A stretch of DNA of 64,000 nucleotides from a bacterium Scap17 (GTDB lineage Bacteria; Pseudomonadota; Gammaproteobacteria; Pseudomonadales; Halomonadaceae), in contig VINJ01000002.1 in NCBI GenBank assembly GCA_013376735.1, positions 1 through 64,000 of the forward strand. The letters are read 5' to 3'. The translations under genes were made by a program, and so were the position numbers. The notes under the pieces were generated by a model. The model had not been told where the DNA came from, ran no database searches, and saw nothing but the letters and a program-made list of their open reading frames with translations. Of this stretch, positions 17,764-27,673 are shown one piece after another (within the stretch, counting starts at the first letter, position 1; each line of letters begins with the position of its first letter).

Positions 17764-18167
17764 GGGGCGGCCCTCGTGGTCGTCGTGTCCGGCATTGATG
17801 TCGTTATCGCCGCACACTTCGCGGTGTGCGTGCAGCAATACACGTCCGGCGCGTCACGCCACCGCCCCTGTACTGCATGTCGAGCATTCTGACCGCCGCC
17901 GACGACCCCGGCCAATGAAAGGTTTTCGCCTCAACTTCAATGCCATTCATATAAGAAAGTGCGTGTTTATAACCATTGCTGACAGTGGCGTCCTGCTCCT
18001 CAGTCCTGCGCCCTCACCAGCCGCGCAACCACGCGACCCAAAGCCTGATGCGCGACCCAAAGCCTGATGAAGGAAAGGCGCAATGAGTGGCATTCATGGG
18101 ATGACGCTGACAGGGGCCACACGGCATGATGAGCCAAAAGGACAATGACGCTTCACAAGGAACCGTG
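17764..18167. other. Intergenic region between divergent metF and AEC gene
   Basis: 404 nt without a convincing gene. It holds the divergent promoters (not resolved by eye) and a perfect 19-bp duplication at 18032-18069. A weak in-frame upstream start for the AEC gene lies at 18126. Confidence 0.6.
18032..18069. repeat. Perfect 19-bp tandem duplication
   Basis: CGCGACCCAAAGCCTGATG occurs twice head to tail (18032-18050, 18051-18069), just upstream of the AEC transporter gene. Confidence 0.95.
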
Positions 18168-19097
18168 ATGGACCACATCGATCTGCAGCAACCGCTCTGG
18201 ATGCTGATCACCTTCGTCGCTCTCGGCGCCCTCTGTGCACGCCGCCTCGCGATCGACCCGCGCCCCATCGCCACCTTGCTGATCTATGTGATCGCGCCGC
18301 TGACCTTCTTTCGCGGCCTGGTGCTCGGCGAGCCATCGCTGAGTGATCTGGGCCTGACGCTGGGGCTATTCTCGCTGGCCAGCAGCATCTGCCTGCTGGT
18401 GCGCCCGCTGGCCGCGAGGTTCTTCCCGCCGCAGGAAGCCGCCCTGCTCGCCTTCTCCTCGGGAACCGGCAATACCGGCTACTTCGGCCTGCCGGTCGCG
18501 ATGCTGTTGCTGCCGCCGGAAGGCGTGACCCAGTACCTGTTCTGCCTGCTCGGCATCACGCTGTATGAATTCACGCTGGGCTTCTACGTCAGTGCGCGCG
18601 GGCAGTTCTCGATGCGCGAGAGTCTGGTCAAGATCGTGCGTCTGCCGCTGATCTACGCCTTTCTGGCCGCTCTGCTGGTGGGGACACTGGGCCTCGAGGT
18701 ACCGGGGGCGGTGATGGAGGGACTCGACTACTTCAAGTACAGCTACACGGTGCTGGGCATGATGATCATCGGCATGACGCTGGGCGGTGTCAGCCTGCGC
18801 GAGATCGACCCGCGCTTCATTCTGGCCGCGACCGCCCTGCGCTTCGTGATGTGGCCGCTGATGAGTCTGGGCAGCGTGATGTTGCTGGGCAGCCTGTTCG
18901 CCCTCGACCCGGTGCTGGCGCAAGTGTTGCTGCTGCTGGGCGTGGTGCCGATGGCCGCCAATGTGGTCGTGCTGGCCATCGAGCTGAATATCCAGCCGGC
19001 CAAGGGCGCGATCGCGGTGATGCTGACCACCCTGGCAGCGCCGCTGATCATCCCGCTATACCTGTCATGGATGCTGGCGATCAGCGGCCTGGGGTGA
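18168..19097 (+). CDS. AEC (auxin efflux carrier) family transporter
   Basis: 309 aa from the ATG at 18168, where AAGGA lies 6 nt upstream; earlier in-frame ATGs at 18126/18129 lack one. About ten membrane spans in the two five-helix halves of the AEC/YfdV fold. Landmarks are FSSGTGNTGYFGLPVAM in the first half and LLLGVVPMAANVVVLA in the second. Bacterial AEC proteins move small carboxylates such as malate or malonate. The substrate here is unknown. Confidence 0.85.
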   Translation: MDHIDLQQPLWMLITFVALGALCARRLAIDPRPIATLLIYVIAPLTFFRGLVLGEPSLSDLGLTLGLFSLASSICLLVRPLAARFFPPQEAALLAFSSGTGNTGYFGLPVAMLLLPPEGVTQYLFCLLGITLYEFTLGFYVSARGQFSMRESLVKIVRLPLIYAFLAALLVGTLGLEVPGAVMEGLDYFKYSYTVLGMMIIGMTLGGVSLREIDPRFILAATALRFVMWPLMSLGSVMLLGSLFALDPVLAQVLLLLGVVPMAANVVVLAIELNIQPAKGAIAVMLTTLAAPLIIPLYLSWMLAISGLG

Positions 19098-19100
19098 GGC

Positions 19101-19976
19101 TCAGGCGCCGGCCATCTCGGGCGTGACGGCGTCGGGCGTCGCGGCCGGCACCGGACGCGGCATCAGATGGCGCGGCGCCGTCTCGAGGATCTGACCCTGC
19201 CAGTCGATCAGGTGCAGCGCGCCTTGGGCATCTTCCGCCAGCGCGGTGCAGTGCTCGACCCAGTCACCATCGTTGCAGTAGAGCACGCCTTCCTCGACCC
19301 GGAAGCCCGCCTGGTGGATATGCCCCCCGACATAGCCATCCAGCCCTTCGAGGCGCGCCTGACGCATGGCGGCTTCCTCGAACTGGGCCACATAGCGCTG
19401 GGCGGTGCCGCTGCGCCGCTTGAGCGCGCTGGCCAGCGACCAGTACGGCAGCCCGAACATGCCACGCGCGCGATTGCACCAGCGATTGAGCGACAGGATG
19501 AAGCCGTGCATGCCATCGCCCAGCTTGAGCAGCCACGGCGCGATGCGCACATGGGTGTCGAATTCGTCACCGTGGGAGACCAGCAAACGACGACCGCTGC
19601 CGGTGGTATGGATCGCGCGCCGCTCGATGCTCACGTTGTGCAGCTTCAGGCCGCACAGGCGCCGGAAGGCGGCATCATGATTGCCGGGAATGTAGATGAC
19701 CTCGCAGCCGCTGCGCGCCAGACGCAGCACCCGCGCCACCAGCGCCTGCTGGTCCTTGTCGAGCACCGCACGCTTGCGCATCGCCAGCAGGTCGACGATA
19801 TCGCCGACCAGATACAGGCGTTCCGGGCGCACGCGACGCAGCAGCTTCGCAAGCAGCGCCGCCTGGCAGTCCGGAGTCCCAAGATGCACGTCGGAGATGA
19901 ACAGCGTACGAACCTGACCGAGAGCGTCGGAAGCAGGCGGCATTTCAGCATGGGGAGCCGATTGCAAAGCGGTCAT
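19101..19976 (-). CDS. LpxH-like metallophosphoesterase
   Basis: 291 aa from the ATG at 19976, with a strong GGAGGTGA. The calcineurin-like metal motifs are complete: FISDVHLGT, LVGDIVD, YIPGNHD, VSHGDEFD and GGHIHQAG. This set and spacing match the UDP-2,3-diacylglucosamine diphosphatase-like subgroup. It is longer than canonical LpxH (about 240 aa), so it may be a paralogue acting on another phosphorylated lipid or nucleotide. Start and stop converge closely with the AEC gene (3 nt apart). Confidence 0.75.
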   Translation of the reverse strand: MTALQSAPHAEMPPASDALGQVRTLFISDVHLGTPDCQAALLAKLLRRVRPERLYLVGDIVDLLAMRKRAVLDKDQQALVARVLRLARSGCEVIYIPGNHDAAFRRLCGLKLHNVSIERRAIHTTGSGRRLLVSHGDEFDTHVRIAPWLLKLGDGMHGFILSLNRWCNRARGMFGLPYWSLASALKRRSGTAQRYVAQFEEAAMRQARLEGLDGYVGGHIHQAGFRVEEGVLYCNDGDWVEHCTALAEDAQGALHLIDWQGQILETAPRHLMPRPVPAATPDAVTPEMAGA

Positions 19977-20154
19977 GTCAGTCACCTCCGGGTTGCCAGG
20001 CGGAATCGACAAGCGAGGCCCAGATGGCCCCTGTCGTTGCCCAGCAAGACTGAGGGGAGGCGATGACATACCCGTAACAGCAACATGAAAAAGCGATGAC
20101 AGCCATTGCCGTCAATCACTTGCGGCATGAATGAAGGGAAGATTGCGGGCTTTC

Positions 20155-21324
20155 TCACGCCTGAGGGTCGTTGGCCCCCGCCATGGCCCGCCGCCGAGCG
20201 CGCTTCTGACGATACATGCGGTCATCCGCGATATGGATCAGATCATCGACATCCACATCTGCCTGCAATACCGGGTCGTGGGTGACACGCCCGATGCTCA
20301 CCTCGACCGGGAAGGGAATTTGCTGCTCCAGGCGTTGCTCCTGAAGATGGCGCATCAACTGGGTCGTCGCCTGCTGGCTGGCCATATCACAGGCACCGGG
20401 CATCACGACCAGGAATTCATCGCCGCCCAGACGGCATGCCAGCCCGTCGTCACCGGCCGCCTGGGCGACGCTCCGGGCCACCAGCTGGATCAAGCGATCA
20501 CCCTCGGCGTGCCCGAAGCTGTCGTTGACGTGCTTCAGGCGATCGACATCCACGAACAGGATCGACATGCATTGCCGAGTGCTCGTGCTCTCGGCCAGCA
20601 TCCGCTCGAGAAAATCCAAGCCGAAACGGCGATTGGGCAGCCCCGTCAGCAGATCGTGATTGGCACGGTATTCCAGCTCATGCTGCTGCGTGAGCAGCTG
20701 CTGATTCATGTGACTGAGCTCGGCGTTGCGCACTTCCAGTGCCCGGCGCAGCTTGACGGTGCGCTGGAAGGTGGAGCTGCGGGCGTGCGCCAGTGCTGGA
20801 GCAATGATCATCGTCGCCAGCGTATATGTTCCGCCGGCCCCGACAAGATCCGTCAATTGCAAAGGGCTCAGCCACAGGAAGATGGGGATGTAGCAAAACA
20901 TCAACGGCAAGCTGCTGGTCAACTGATAACGCCAGCCCCAGACCAGCCATGCCGGCATGGCAATCAGCATGCAGGTCGAGAAGCTTAGATTCCATAGCGA
21001 CAGCGTGATGGCATCCTCGATCATCGATGCCCCGAAACAGAAGTACAGATTGGCGCAGACGGCGCCGAGCAATGCGATATCATCTGGTCGCTGGGGATCG
21101 TTCCTCAGCAGCGCGAGGCATATCAGGCACACGCCGAGCAGCAGGAATCGTCCGACCCAGAGCGTCGGCCAGGCATTGGGGACCTGGAAATAATCAAATA
21201 GCAGAAAACACGACAGCCCCGCCATGGCGAACAGCACGAAGGTGTAGTTGAGGCGCGCACGAAAATGGCGTGACTCATCATCCTCGGTTTCACGTCGGGA
21301 CAGCAGACGCTCCTGAAGCGACAC
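20155..21324 (-). CDS. Membrane-bound GGDEF diguanylate cyclase
   Basis: 389 aa if translation begins at the GTG at 21324, which has AGAGGAAG at good spacing. An ATG at 21360 has no Shine-Dalgarno. The N-terminal half has about six hydrophobic segments (about 35-200). A coiled helix leads into a C-terminal GGDEF domain (about 225-385) with intact RLGGDEFLVVMPG, plus NHDLLTGLPNRR and FVDVDRLKHVNDSFGH. It should make cyclic-di-GMP from GTP. No RxxD product-inhibition site is obvious upstream of the GGDEF motif. No EAL domain is present. Confidence 0.88.
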   Translation of the reverse strand: MSLQERLLSRRETEDDESRHFRARLNYTFVLFAMAGLSCFLLFDYFQVPNAWPTLWVGRFLLLGVCLICLALLRNDPQRPDDIALLGAVCANLYFCFGASMIEDAITLSLWNLSFSTCMLIAMPAWLVWGWRYQLTSSLPLMFCYIPIFLWLSPLQLTDLVGAGGTYTLATMIIAPALAHARSSTFQRTVKLRRALEVRNAELSHMNQQLLTQQHELEYRANHDLLTGLPNRRFGLDFLERMLAESTSTRQCMSILFVDVDRLKHVNDSFGHAEGDRLIQLVARSVAQAAGDDGLACRLGGDEFLVVMPGACDMASQQATTQLMRHLQEQRLEQQIPFPVEVSIGRVTHDPVLQADVDVDDLIHIADDRMYRQKRARRRAMAGANDPQA

Positions 21325-21439
21325 GGCACTTCCTCTCTGGCAATCAAGGCACCTGCTCATGCTACACCGCGTGGTGGCCTCGCCGTACTGGTGCAGAGGG
21401 TTGATCTATAAACGCTACTTCGGTGCAGGCCCCCGCCAG

Positions 21440-21735
21440 AGTTGTCAGACATGGCGCCATCACGCGCCATGGTGCCGATGATACGCCCCGCCAACACCAT
21501 CACGATGGGGCCGGAGCCGTGCAGCGCCGAGGCCAGCGCGTAGCCGCCCAGTACCAGCGCCAGGCTCAGCATCACCTCGACCTGACACTGGTCGATGCTG
21601 CGCATCAGCTGGTAGACCAGCGCGCCCAACGCCAGCCCGAGCAGAATGCCGCCACCGGCTTCCTCGAGGAACAGAAGCCCCATGTGACCGAGCTCGACCT
21701 CGCCACTGCCGGCCGAGGCTGCCCAGAGCGGCTCA
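21440..21735 (-). pseudogene. Remnant of a CPA1 (NhaP-type) Na+/H+ antiporter
   Basis: A minus-strand reading frame shows a run typical of the middle of CPA1 antiporters: LEEAGGGILLGLALGALVYQ, SIDQCQVEVMLSLALVLGGYALA and GSGPIVMVLAGRIIGT followed by AMSD. The N-terminal and C-terminal halves of a roughly 400-aa or longer antiporter are absent. There is no start codon with a ribosome binding site. The frame continues into unrelated sequence on both sides. It lies between the GGDEF gene and the YgjP-like gene. Confidence 0.8.
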
Positions 21736-21738
21736 TGG

Positions 21739-22242
21739 CTACCAGAGATCGCCGTGGCGTTCACGGTGGCAGAGATAGAGGCGCAGCTCGAACTCACGCT
21801 GATGATACTCCGGCTGCATGTGGCAGCAGAGTCGATAGAACGCCTTGTCGTGGGCCTTCTCGCGCAGATGCGCCAGCTCATGCACCACGATCATGTTGAG
21901 CAAGGGTTCGGGCAGGCGTCGGAACAGCGATGAGATACGGATCTCATGCTTGGCCTTGAGCTTGCTGCCCTGCACCCGCGACACGAAGGTATGCAGCCCC
22001 AGGGCATTGTCGATGACATGAATCCGGTCGTCATAGATCACCTTGCTGATCGGCGCCGAGCTGCGCAGATACTGATTCTTCAGCGTCATGGCGTAGTCAT
22101 GCAGCGCCCTGGCCCCCTGCAGCTGATGGGGCTCGGGATACTTGCCGAGAAAGAAGTCGGCCGTACGCCCCGAGGCCAGCAGTTCACTCGCCTGCTGCTG
22201 GATCTCGGGGGCGTAGCCCTTGAGATAGCGTAGATCAGCCAC
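21739..22242 (-). CDS. YgjP-like M48/DUF45 metallopeptidase family protein
   Basis: 167 aa from the GTG at 22242, preceded by AGGAGA. An upstream ATG-type extension would run through the metK terminator. The zinc motif HELAHLREKAHDKAFYRLC (HExxH...H) is characteristic of the YgjP/WLM metal-dependent hydrolase family, often annotated as M48-like. Physiological substrates are not known. The gene is bounded by the CPA1 remnant downstream. Confidence 0.82.
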   Translation of the reverse strand: MADLRYLKGYAPEIQQQASELLASGRTADFFLGKYPEPHQLQGARALHDYAMTLKNQYLRSSAPISKVIYDDRIHVIDNALGLHTFVSRVQGSKLKAKHEIRISSLFRRLPEPLLNMIVVHELAHLREKAHDKAFYRLCCHMQPEYHQREFELRLYLCHRERHGDLW

Positions 22243-22280
22243 TGGGCATCTCTCCTGTTGTTGTCCGAAGGAGGGCCAGA

Positions 22281-22314
22281 GACAAGAAAACCCGCCGAGG
22301 CGGGTTTTCTTGTC
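22281..22314 (-). terminator. metK terminator
   Basis: Near-perfect hairpin with arms GACAAGAAAACCCGCC / GGCGGGTTTTCTTGTC. It lies 63 nt beyond the metK stop and just upstream of the YgjP-like gene. Confidence 0.9.
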
Positions 22315-22376
22315 ATGGCATCGAAAGGCGAGGGGCGAGACGTCCGCCACCTGCCAGGCCTGTCGAGCTGGCGGAT

Positions 22377-23597
22377 TTACAGGCCAGCGGCAGCCTTGAG
22401 ACCAGCGGCACGATCGGTCTTTTCCCACGGGAAAGCGGTGAAGGTTTCGGTCTTCTGCTCGCCGCTCACGTCGGTCCAGCTGTAGCTGTGCTCGAACGGC
22501 TCACGACCGAAGTGGCCGTAGGCAGCGGTCAGCTGATACATCGGGTGCGCCAGGTCCAGCATGGTGGTGATGGCGTACGGACGCAGGTCGAAGTGCTCGC
22601 GCACCAGCTCGACGATCTTGGCATCGCTGATCTTGCCGGTGCCGAAGGTGTTGATCGAGACGGAGGTCGGCTCGGCGACACCGATGGCGTAGGAGACCTG
22701 GATCTCGCACTTGTCGGCCAGGCCGCTGGCGACGACGTTCTTGGCCACGTAGCGACCGGCATAGGCGGCGCTGCGGTCGACCTTGGACGGGTCCTTGCCG
22801 GAGAAGGCACCACCACCGTGACGCGCCATGCCGCCGTAGGTGTCGACGATGATCTTGCGACCCGTCAGACCACAGTCACCCACCGGACCGCCGATGACGA
22901 AGTTGCCGGTCGGGTTGATGTGGTATTCGGTGGTCTCGGACAGCCACTCGGCCGGCAACACCTGCTCGATGATCTCGCGCTTGACCATCGCGCGCAGGTC
23001 TTCCTGGGACACTTCCGGGTCATGCTGGGTGGACAGCACGACGGCTTCGACGGCGACCGGCTTGCCGGCTTCGTCGTAGCGGAAGGTGACCTGGCTCTTC
23101 GCATCCGGACGCAGCCACGGCAGCATGCCGTTCTTGCGCAGTTCCGCCTGACGTTCGACCAGACGGTGAGCGTAGTGGATCGGCGCCGGCATGAAGGAGT
23201 CGGTCTCGTTGGTGGCGTAGCCGAACATCAGGCCCTGGTCGCCCGCCCCCTGATCTTCCGGCTTGGTGCGATCGACGCCCTGGGCGATATCGATGCTCTG
23301 CTTGCCAATCAGGTTGAGGACACCACAGGTCTCGCCGTCGAAGCCGACGTCGGAAGAGGTATAGCCGATATCGGTGATGACACGACGTACCAGCTCCTCG
23401 AGATCCACCCACGCGCTGGTGGAGATCTCACCGGCCACGATGGCAACGCCTGTCTTGACGAGCGTTTCGCACGCGACGCGTGCCTGCTTGTCGCGCGCGA
23501 TGATGGCATCGAGCACGGCGTCGGAAATCTGGTCGGCAATCTTGTCCGGATGCCCCTCGGACACGGACTCGGATGTGAAGAGTGAGTATTCGCTCAT
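22377..23597 (-). CDS. metK: S-adenosylmethionine synthetase
   Basis: 406 aa (E. coli 384). Makes SAM from methionine and ATP. N-terminal [13 protein letters not shown], the [12 protein letters not shown] methionine-loop motif, and [16 protein letters not shown] (P-loop-like signature) are intact, as are the C-terminal [11 protein letters not shown] elements. The start is the ATG at 23597 with GAGGA upstream. An in-frame extension to 23855 overlaps the leader. It is divergent from tkt. Confidence 0.97.
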   Translation of the reverse strand: MSEYSLFTSESVSEGHPDKIADQISDAVLDAIIARDKQARVACETLVKTGVAIVAGEISTSAWVDLEELVRRVITDIGYTSSDVGFDGETCGVLNLIGKQSIDIAQGVDRTKPEDQGAGDQGLMFGYATNETDSFMPAPIHYAHRLVERQAELRKNGMLPWLRPDAKSQVTFRYDEAGKPVAVEAVVLSTQHDPEVSQEDLRAMVKREIIEQVLPAEWLSETTEYHINPTGNFVIGGPVGDCGLTGRKIIVDTYGGMARHGGGAFSGKDPSKVDRSAAYAGRYVAKNVVASGLADKCEIQVSYAIGVAEPTSVSINTFGTGKISDAKIVELVREHFDLRPYAITTMLDLAHPMYQLTAAYGHFGREPFEHSYSWTDVSGEQKTETFTAFPWEKTDRAAGLKAAAGL

Positions 23598-24106
23598 TGG
23601 TCCTCGACCCTCTTTTCGGATGCGGGGATGATTCGGCCACTGACGGCAGACTGCGTTGACGACCGAGTAGAAACACGCTTGCGGCGCACGATGAGGCTCA
23701 ACACGGGCGGTTGAGCCTCGGGGGGGCGAGTTTACACGCCACTTATGTGAGTTCCTAGCGCAATGGGGCGCGTGGGGGCGTCCAATCGAGACCTTTTTGC
23801 GACAAGCGCTGCATACAGGGTAATAAGCCGTTGCCACCTTTGGACGAGCACACATCCCGGATGCGATTTGCCGCGCCCTGTCATCTCGGTGACAATACCC
23901 GCCCGGAGATCACGCTCGGACGCGAGTCCGCGCGTACAAGGTTCACGCGACGCACTGTCCTTTCCGGCGCACTGTTTTCAGGCGCACAGTCCTGAAGGAG
24001 ACCCAGGCAGCAGCATGCCCTGGCTCTCGGGAGGCACTGGGCGCCCGGCTCAGCACGCCGTGATTCATTGCCCCACTCTTGACGCCCGCAGGCGAGGAGC
24101 TACTGC
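23598..24106. other. Divergent metK/tkt intergenic region
   Basis: 509 nt with no convincing gene. On the metK side there is a 10-bp perfect hairpin (23693-23702 with 23710-23719, arm GAGGCTCAAC) about 100 nt upstream of the metK start. It would lie in the metK leader if transcription starts further upstream. No known SAM or SAH riboswitch consensus was recognised. On the tkt side GAGGAG precedes the start codon. Confidence 0.6.
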
Positions 24107-26101
24107 ATGCCTTCCCGTTTAGACCTGGCCAACGCCATCCGTGCACTTTCCATGGACGCCGTTCAGAAGGCCAAGTCCGGCCACCCCGGCGCCCCCATGG
24201 GCATGGCCGACATCGCTGAGGTGCTCTGGAACGACCACCTCAAGCACAACCCGGCCAACCCGAACTGGGCCGATCGCGACCGCTTCGTGCTGTCCAACGG
24301 CCACGGCTCCATGCTGCTCTACTCCCTGCTGCACCTCACGGGCTATCAGCTGAGCCTTGAAGATCTGCAGAACTTCCGCCAGCTGCATTCCAAGACCGCC
24401 GGTCACCCGGAATACGGTTATGCGCCGGGCATCGAGACCACCACCGGCCCGCTGGGCCAGGGTCTGGCCAATGCCGTGGGCATGGCGATCGCCGAGAAGA
24501 CACTGGCGGCGCAGTTCAACCGTCCGGGTCACACCGTCGTCGACCACACCACCTGGTGCTTCCTGGGTGACGGCTGCCTGATGGAAGGCATCTCCCATGA
24601 GGTCGGCTCATTGGCCGGTACCCTGGGTCTGGGCAAGCTGATCGCCCTGTATGACGACAACGGCATCTCCATCGATGGCGAAGTCGAAGGCTGGTTCACC
24701 GATGACACCGCCAAGCGTTTCGAATCCTACGGCTGGCACGTCGTGGCCAACGTCGACGGCCACAAGCCGGAAGAGATCAACGCCGCCATCGCGCTGGCCA
24801 AGAGCCACGCCGACAAGCCGAGCCTGATCATCTGCAAGACCGTGATCGGCTTCGGCTCCCCGAACAAGGAAGGCACCGAGTCCTGCCACGGCGCGCCGCT
24901 GGGTGACGACGAAGTCGCCGCCACCCGCGAGAAGCTGGGCTGGGCCCACGCGCCCTTCCATATCCCGGAAGACATCTATCAGGGGTGGGATGCCAGCGAG
25001 CGCGGCGCCAAGCTCGAGAGCGACTGGGATACGCGCTTCGCCCGTTACGCCGAAGCACACCCGGAACTGGCCGCCGAGTTCACCCGCCGTCTGGAAGGCA
25101 AGCTGCCGCACGCCCTGACCAGCGAGAAGATGATCGAGGATGCCCAGGCCGCCGGCGACAGCCCGGCCTCGCGCAAGGCCTCCTTCGAGTGCCTGAACCA
25201 GCTCGGCCCGCAATTGCCGGAACTGCTCGGCGGCAGTGCCGACCTGGCCCCGTCCAACCTGACCTTCTGGAAGGGCGCCCAGGCGATCACCCGCGAAGAC
25301 TTCAGCGGCAACTACCTGCACTACGGTGTGCGTGAGTTCGGCATGGGCGCTATCATGAACGGTGCCGGTCTGCACGGCGGCTTCATCCCGTATGGCGCGA
25401 CCTTCCTGATCTTCATGGAATACATGCGCAACGCCGTTCGCATGGCCGCCCTGATGGGTCAGCAGGCCGTCTACGTCTTCACCCACGACTCCATCGGTCT
25501 GGGCGAAGATGGCCCGACGCACCAGCCGATCGAACAGCTGACCAGCCTGCGCACCACGCCGAACCTGTCCACCTGGCGTCCGGCGGATGCCGTGGAGACC
25601 GCGGCGGCATGGGATGCGGCCATCAAGCGTCACTCCGGCCCGACCGCGCTGATCCTGTCGCGTCAGAACCTGCCGCATCAGAACCGTGACAAGGCTCAGC
25701 TGGCCAACATCAGCCGTGGTGGTTATGTGCTGAAGGACGCCGCCAACGGCCAGCCGGAAGTGATCCTGATCGCCACCGGCTCCGAAGTCGGTCTGGCGAT
25801 GGATGCCGCCGCCGAGCTGGAAGCCGCCGGTCGCGCCGTGCGTGTCGTGTCCATGCCAGCCACCGACCTGTTCGATGCGCAGGACGCGGAATACCGTGAA
25901 TCCGTGCTGCCGTCTGCCATCACCGCGCGCGTGGCGATCGAAGCCGGTCATCGTGACTACTGGTTCAAGTATGTCGGTCTGAACGGCGACATCATCGGCA
26001 TGGAGACCTTCGGGGAATCCGCGCCGGCCGGCGACCTGTTCAAGCACTTCGGCTTCACGGTCGAGAACGTGGTCGAACGCGCCAACAAGCTGCTGGGCTG
26101 A
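24107..26101 (+). CDS. tkt: Transketolase
   Basis: 664 aa, the usual size. A thiamine-diphosphate enzyme of the pentose phosphate pathway. The N-terminal domain has [35 protein letters not shown] and the ThDP motif [12 protein letters not shown]. The middle domain has [24 protein letters not shown] and [20 protein letters not shown]. The start has GAGGAG upstream. It opens the tkt-epd-pgk-fba run, but a terminator and 348 nt separate it from epd. Confidence 0.97.
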   Translation: MPSRLDLANAIRALSMDAVQKAKSGHPGAPMGMADIAEVLWNDHLKHNPANPNWADRDRFVLSNGHGSMLLYSLLHLTGYQLSLEDLQNFRQLHSKTAGHPEYGYAPGIETTTGPLGQGLANAVGMAIAEKTLAAQFNRPGHTVVDHTTWCFLGDGCLMEGISHEVGSLAGTLGLGKLIALYDDNGISIDGEVEGWFTDDTAKRFESYGWHVVANVDGHKPEEINAAIALAKSHADKPSLIICKTVIGFGSPNKEGTESCHGAPLGDDEVAATREKLGWAHAPFHIPEDIYQGWDASERGAKLESDWDTRFARYAEAHPELAAEFTRRLEGKLPHALTSEKMIEDAQAAGDSPASRKASFECLNQLGPQLPELLGGSADLAPSNLTFWKGAQAITREDFSGNYLHYGVREFGMGAIMNGAGLHGGFIPYGATFLIFMEYMRNAVRMAALMGQQAVYVFTHDSIGLGEDGPTHQPIEQLTSLRTTPNLSTWRPADAVETAAAWDAAIKRHSGPTALILSRQNLPHQNRDKAQLANISRGGYVLKDAANGQPEVILIATGSEVGLAMDAAAELEAAGRAVRVVSMPATDLFDAQDAEYRESVLPSAITARVAIEAGHRDYWFKYVGLNGDIIGMETFGESAPAGDLFKHFGFTVENVVERANKLLG

Positions 26102-26449
26102 ACACCGCCTGACCCACTTCGTCGATGACGGAGTGGGATGAAGATCGACGCCGCCGCCTCCCGCTGGGAGCGGCGGCGTTTTCGTCTGTGCGACACTCGA
26201 GGAGTCCTCAAGCGTCACCGGCTGTCGCCTGTAGTCGACGTGGCTGACACGAGTCGCGGCTTGATGACACGATTCATCTTGCATGAACGGTCATTCTCCA
26301 GCGACCGTGCCCATGAAAGACAGCGCAGACGGCGACTACACAACCCCACCAGTTGGGTAGTGTGACTACGCGTCCTTAGACGAAAAAAACCAGAAATCAG
26401 GCGCTTGCGCGCCTTTCGCTCTCTCCGCCCAGCAAAGCGATGCGCTACC
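26102..26449. other. tkt-epd intergenic region
   Basis: 348 nt. It contains the tkt terminator at 26148-26183 and probably the epd-pgk promoter. An A run (about 26382-26388) precedes the epd reading frame. No other gene is visible. Confidence 0.6.
26148..26183 (+). terminator. tkt terminator
   Basis: GC-rich hairpin (ACGCCGCCGC...GCGGCGGCGT with one bulge) followed by TTTTCG, 46 nt after the tkt stop. Confidence 0.85.
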
Positions 26450-27673
26450 ATGGACCCCCTGAAAAACACTCGGAACACGACATCCTTGAACCACCAGCCG
26501 CCTCTGACCACCGCCGACGCCCCCCAGGGAGACAAGGCGTCCCGACGCCAGGGAAATCCTCCCTTGCGAGTGGCCATCAATGGCTACGGACGCATCGGTC
26601 AGTGTGTGCTGAGAGCGCTGGTAGAACGTGAAGCACGCGGTGAGTCACTGCCGCTGGAAGTGGTCGCGATCAACGAGCTGTCAGATCTGGACACCATCAC
26701 CTATCTGACCCGCTACGACACCACCCACGGCCGCTTCCCCGGCACGGTGGAACAGCGCGACGGCCAGCTGGTCGTCAACGGCCATGCGATCAGCATCCTG
26801 TCCGAGGCCAATCCAGATTGCCTGCCCTGGCGGGCATTGGGGATTGACCTGGTGCTGGAGTGCTCCGGCAGCTTCAAGGACCGCGCCACCGCCGAGCGGC
26901 ATCTGGCGGCAGGCGCCGGACGACTGCTGTTCTCCCAGCCCGGCGATACCGACGCCGATGTCGATGCCACCATCGTGTGCGGCATCAACCAGTCGGCGCT
27001 GGCCCCCGCCGAGGCGGGGCAGGCAGGCAGCGGCATGCGCATCGTCTCGGCGGCCTCGTGCACCACCAATTGCCTGATTCCGATTCTGACGGTGCTGGAA
27101 GAGGCCTTCGGTCTGGAGCGCGGCGTCACCACCACGGTGCACTCGGCGATGAACGACCAGCCGGTGATCGACGCCTACCACCAGACGGACCTGCGCCTGA
27201 CGCGCTCGGCGATGAGCTCGATCGTGCCGGTGGATACCGGCCTGGCCAAGGGCATCAACCGCCTGATGCCGCACCTGGAAGGACGCTTCGAATGTCTGCA
27301 CCTGCGCGTGCCGACCATCAACGTGTCCTGCATGGACATGTCCATCGAGGTGAAGCGTGACGTGAGCGCGGATGAGGTCAATGACCTGCTGCGCGAGGCC
27401 TGCGCACGACGCCTGCAGGGCCTGATGGGATTGAGCGAGGAGCCGACGGCTTCCATCGACTTCAACCACGATCCGCGCTCGGGTATCGTGGATGCAACCC
27501 AGACCCGTGTTGCCGGCGGCCGGCTGATCAAGATGCTGTGCTGGTTCGACAACGAATGGGGCTTTGCCAATCGCATGCTGGACGTCGCCACCCATTGGCA
27601 CGCCTGCGAGATGACAACGCCTCTGGCGAGGGAAGCTCTCTCCACCGATTCACGACCAAGGAACCCGTCATGA
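26450..27673 (+). CDS. epd: Erythrose-4-phosphate dehydrogenase (GAPDH family)
   Basis: 407 aa from the ATG at 26450. NAD-binding [17 protein letters not shown], catalytic [23 protein letters not shown] and the C-terminal WCFDN-type element ([13 protein letters not shown]) place it in the GAPDH family. [31 protein letters not shown] and [14 protein letters not shown] resemble Epd rather than GapA, as does the epd-pgk-fba order. Epd oxidises erythrose-4-phosphate toward pyridoxal phosphate. The first 37-38 residues are hydrophilic and have no family counterpart. A TTG at 26564 with AGGGA upstream, giving LRVAINGYG, may be the true start. Its stop overlaps the pgk start (ATGA). Confidence 0.85.
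   Translation: MDPLKNTRNTTSLNHQPPLTTADAPQGDKASRRQGNPPLRVAINGYGRIGQCVLRALVEREARGESLPLEVVAINELSDLDTITYLTRYDTTHGRFPGTVEQRDGQLVVNGHAISILSEANPDCLPWRALGIDLVLECSGSFKDRATAERHLAAGAGRLLFSQPGDTDADVDATIVCGINQSALAPAEAGQAGSGMRIVSAASCTTNCLIPILTVLEEAFGLERGVTTTVHSAMNDQPVIDAYHQTDLRLTRSAMSSIVPVDTGLAKGINRLMPHLEGRFECLHLRVPTINVSCMDMSIEVKRDVSADEVNDLLREACARRLQGLMGLSEEPTASIDFNHDPRSGIVDATQTRVAGGRLIKMLCWFDNEWGFANRMLDVATHWHACEMTTPLAREALSTDSRPRNPS

Noticed and set aside
23598-23770. A SAM or SAH riboswitch in the metK leader
   Set aside because: The hairpin does not show the conserved cores of the SAM-I, SAM-II or SAH classes as far as can be read by eye. An Infernal scan would settle it.
24608-26284. A 558-codon open frame antisense to tkt
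   Set aside because: It is a shadow of transketolase, with no ribosome binding site and no family motifs, and it runs through the tkt terminator.
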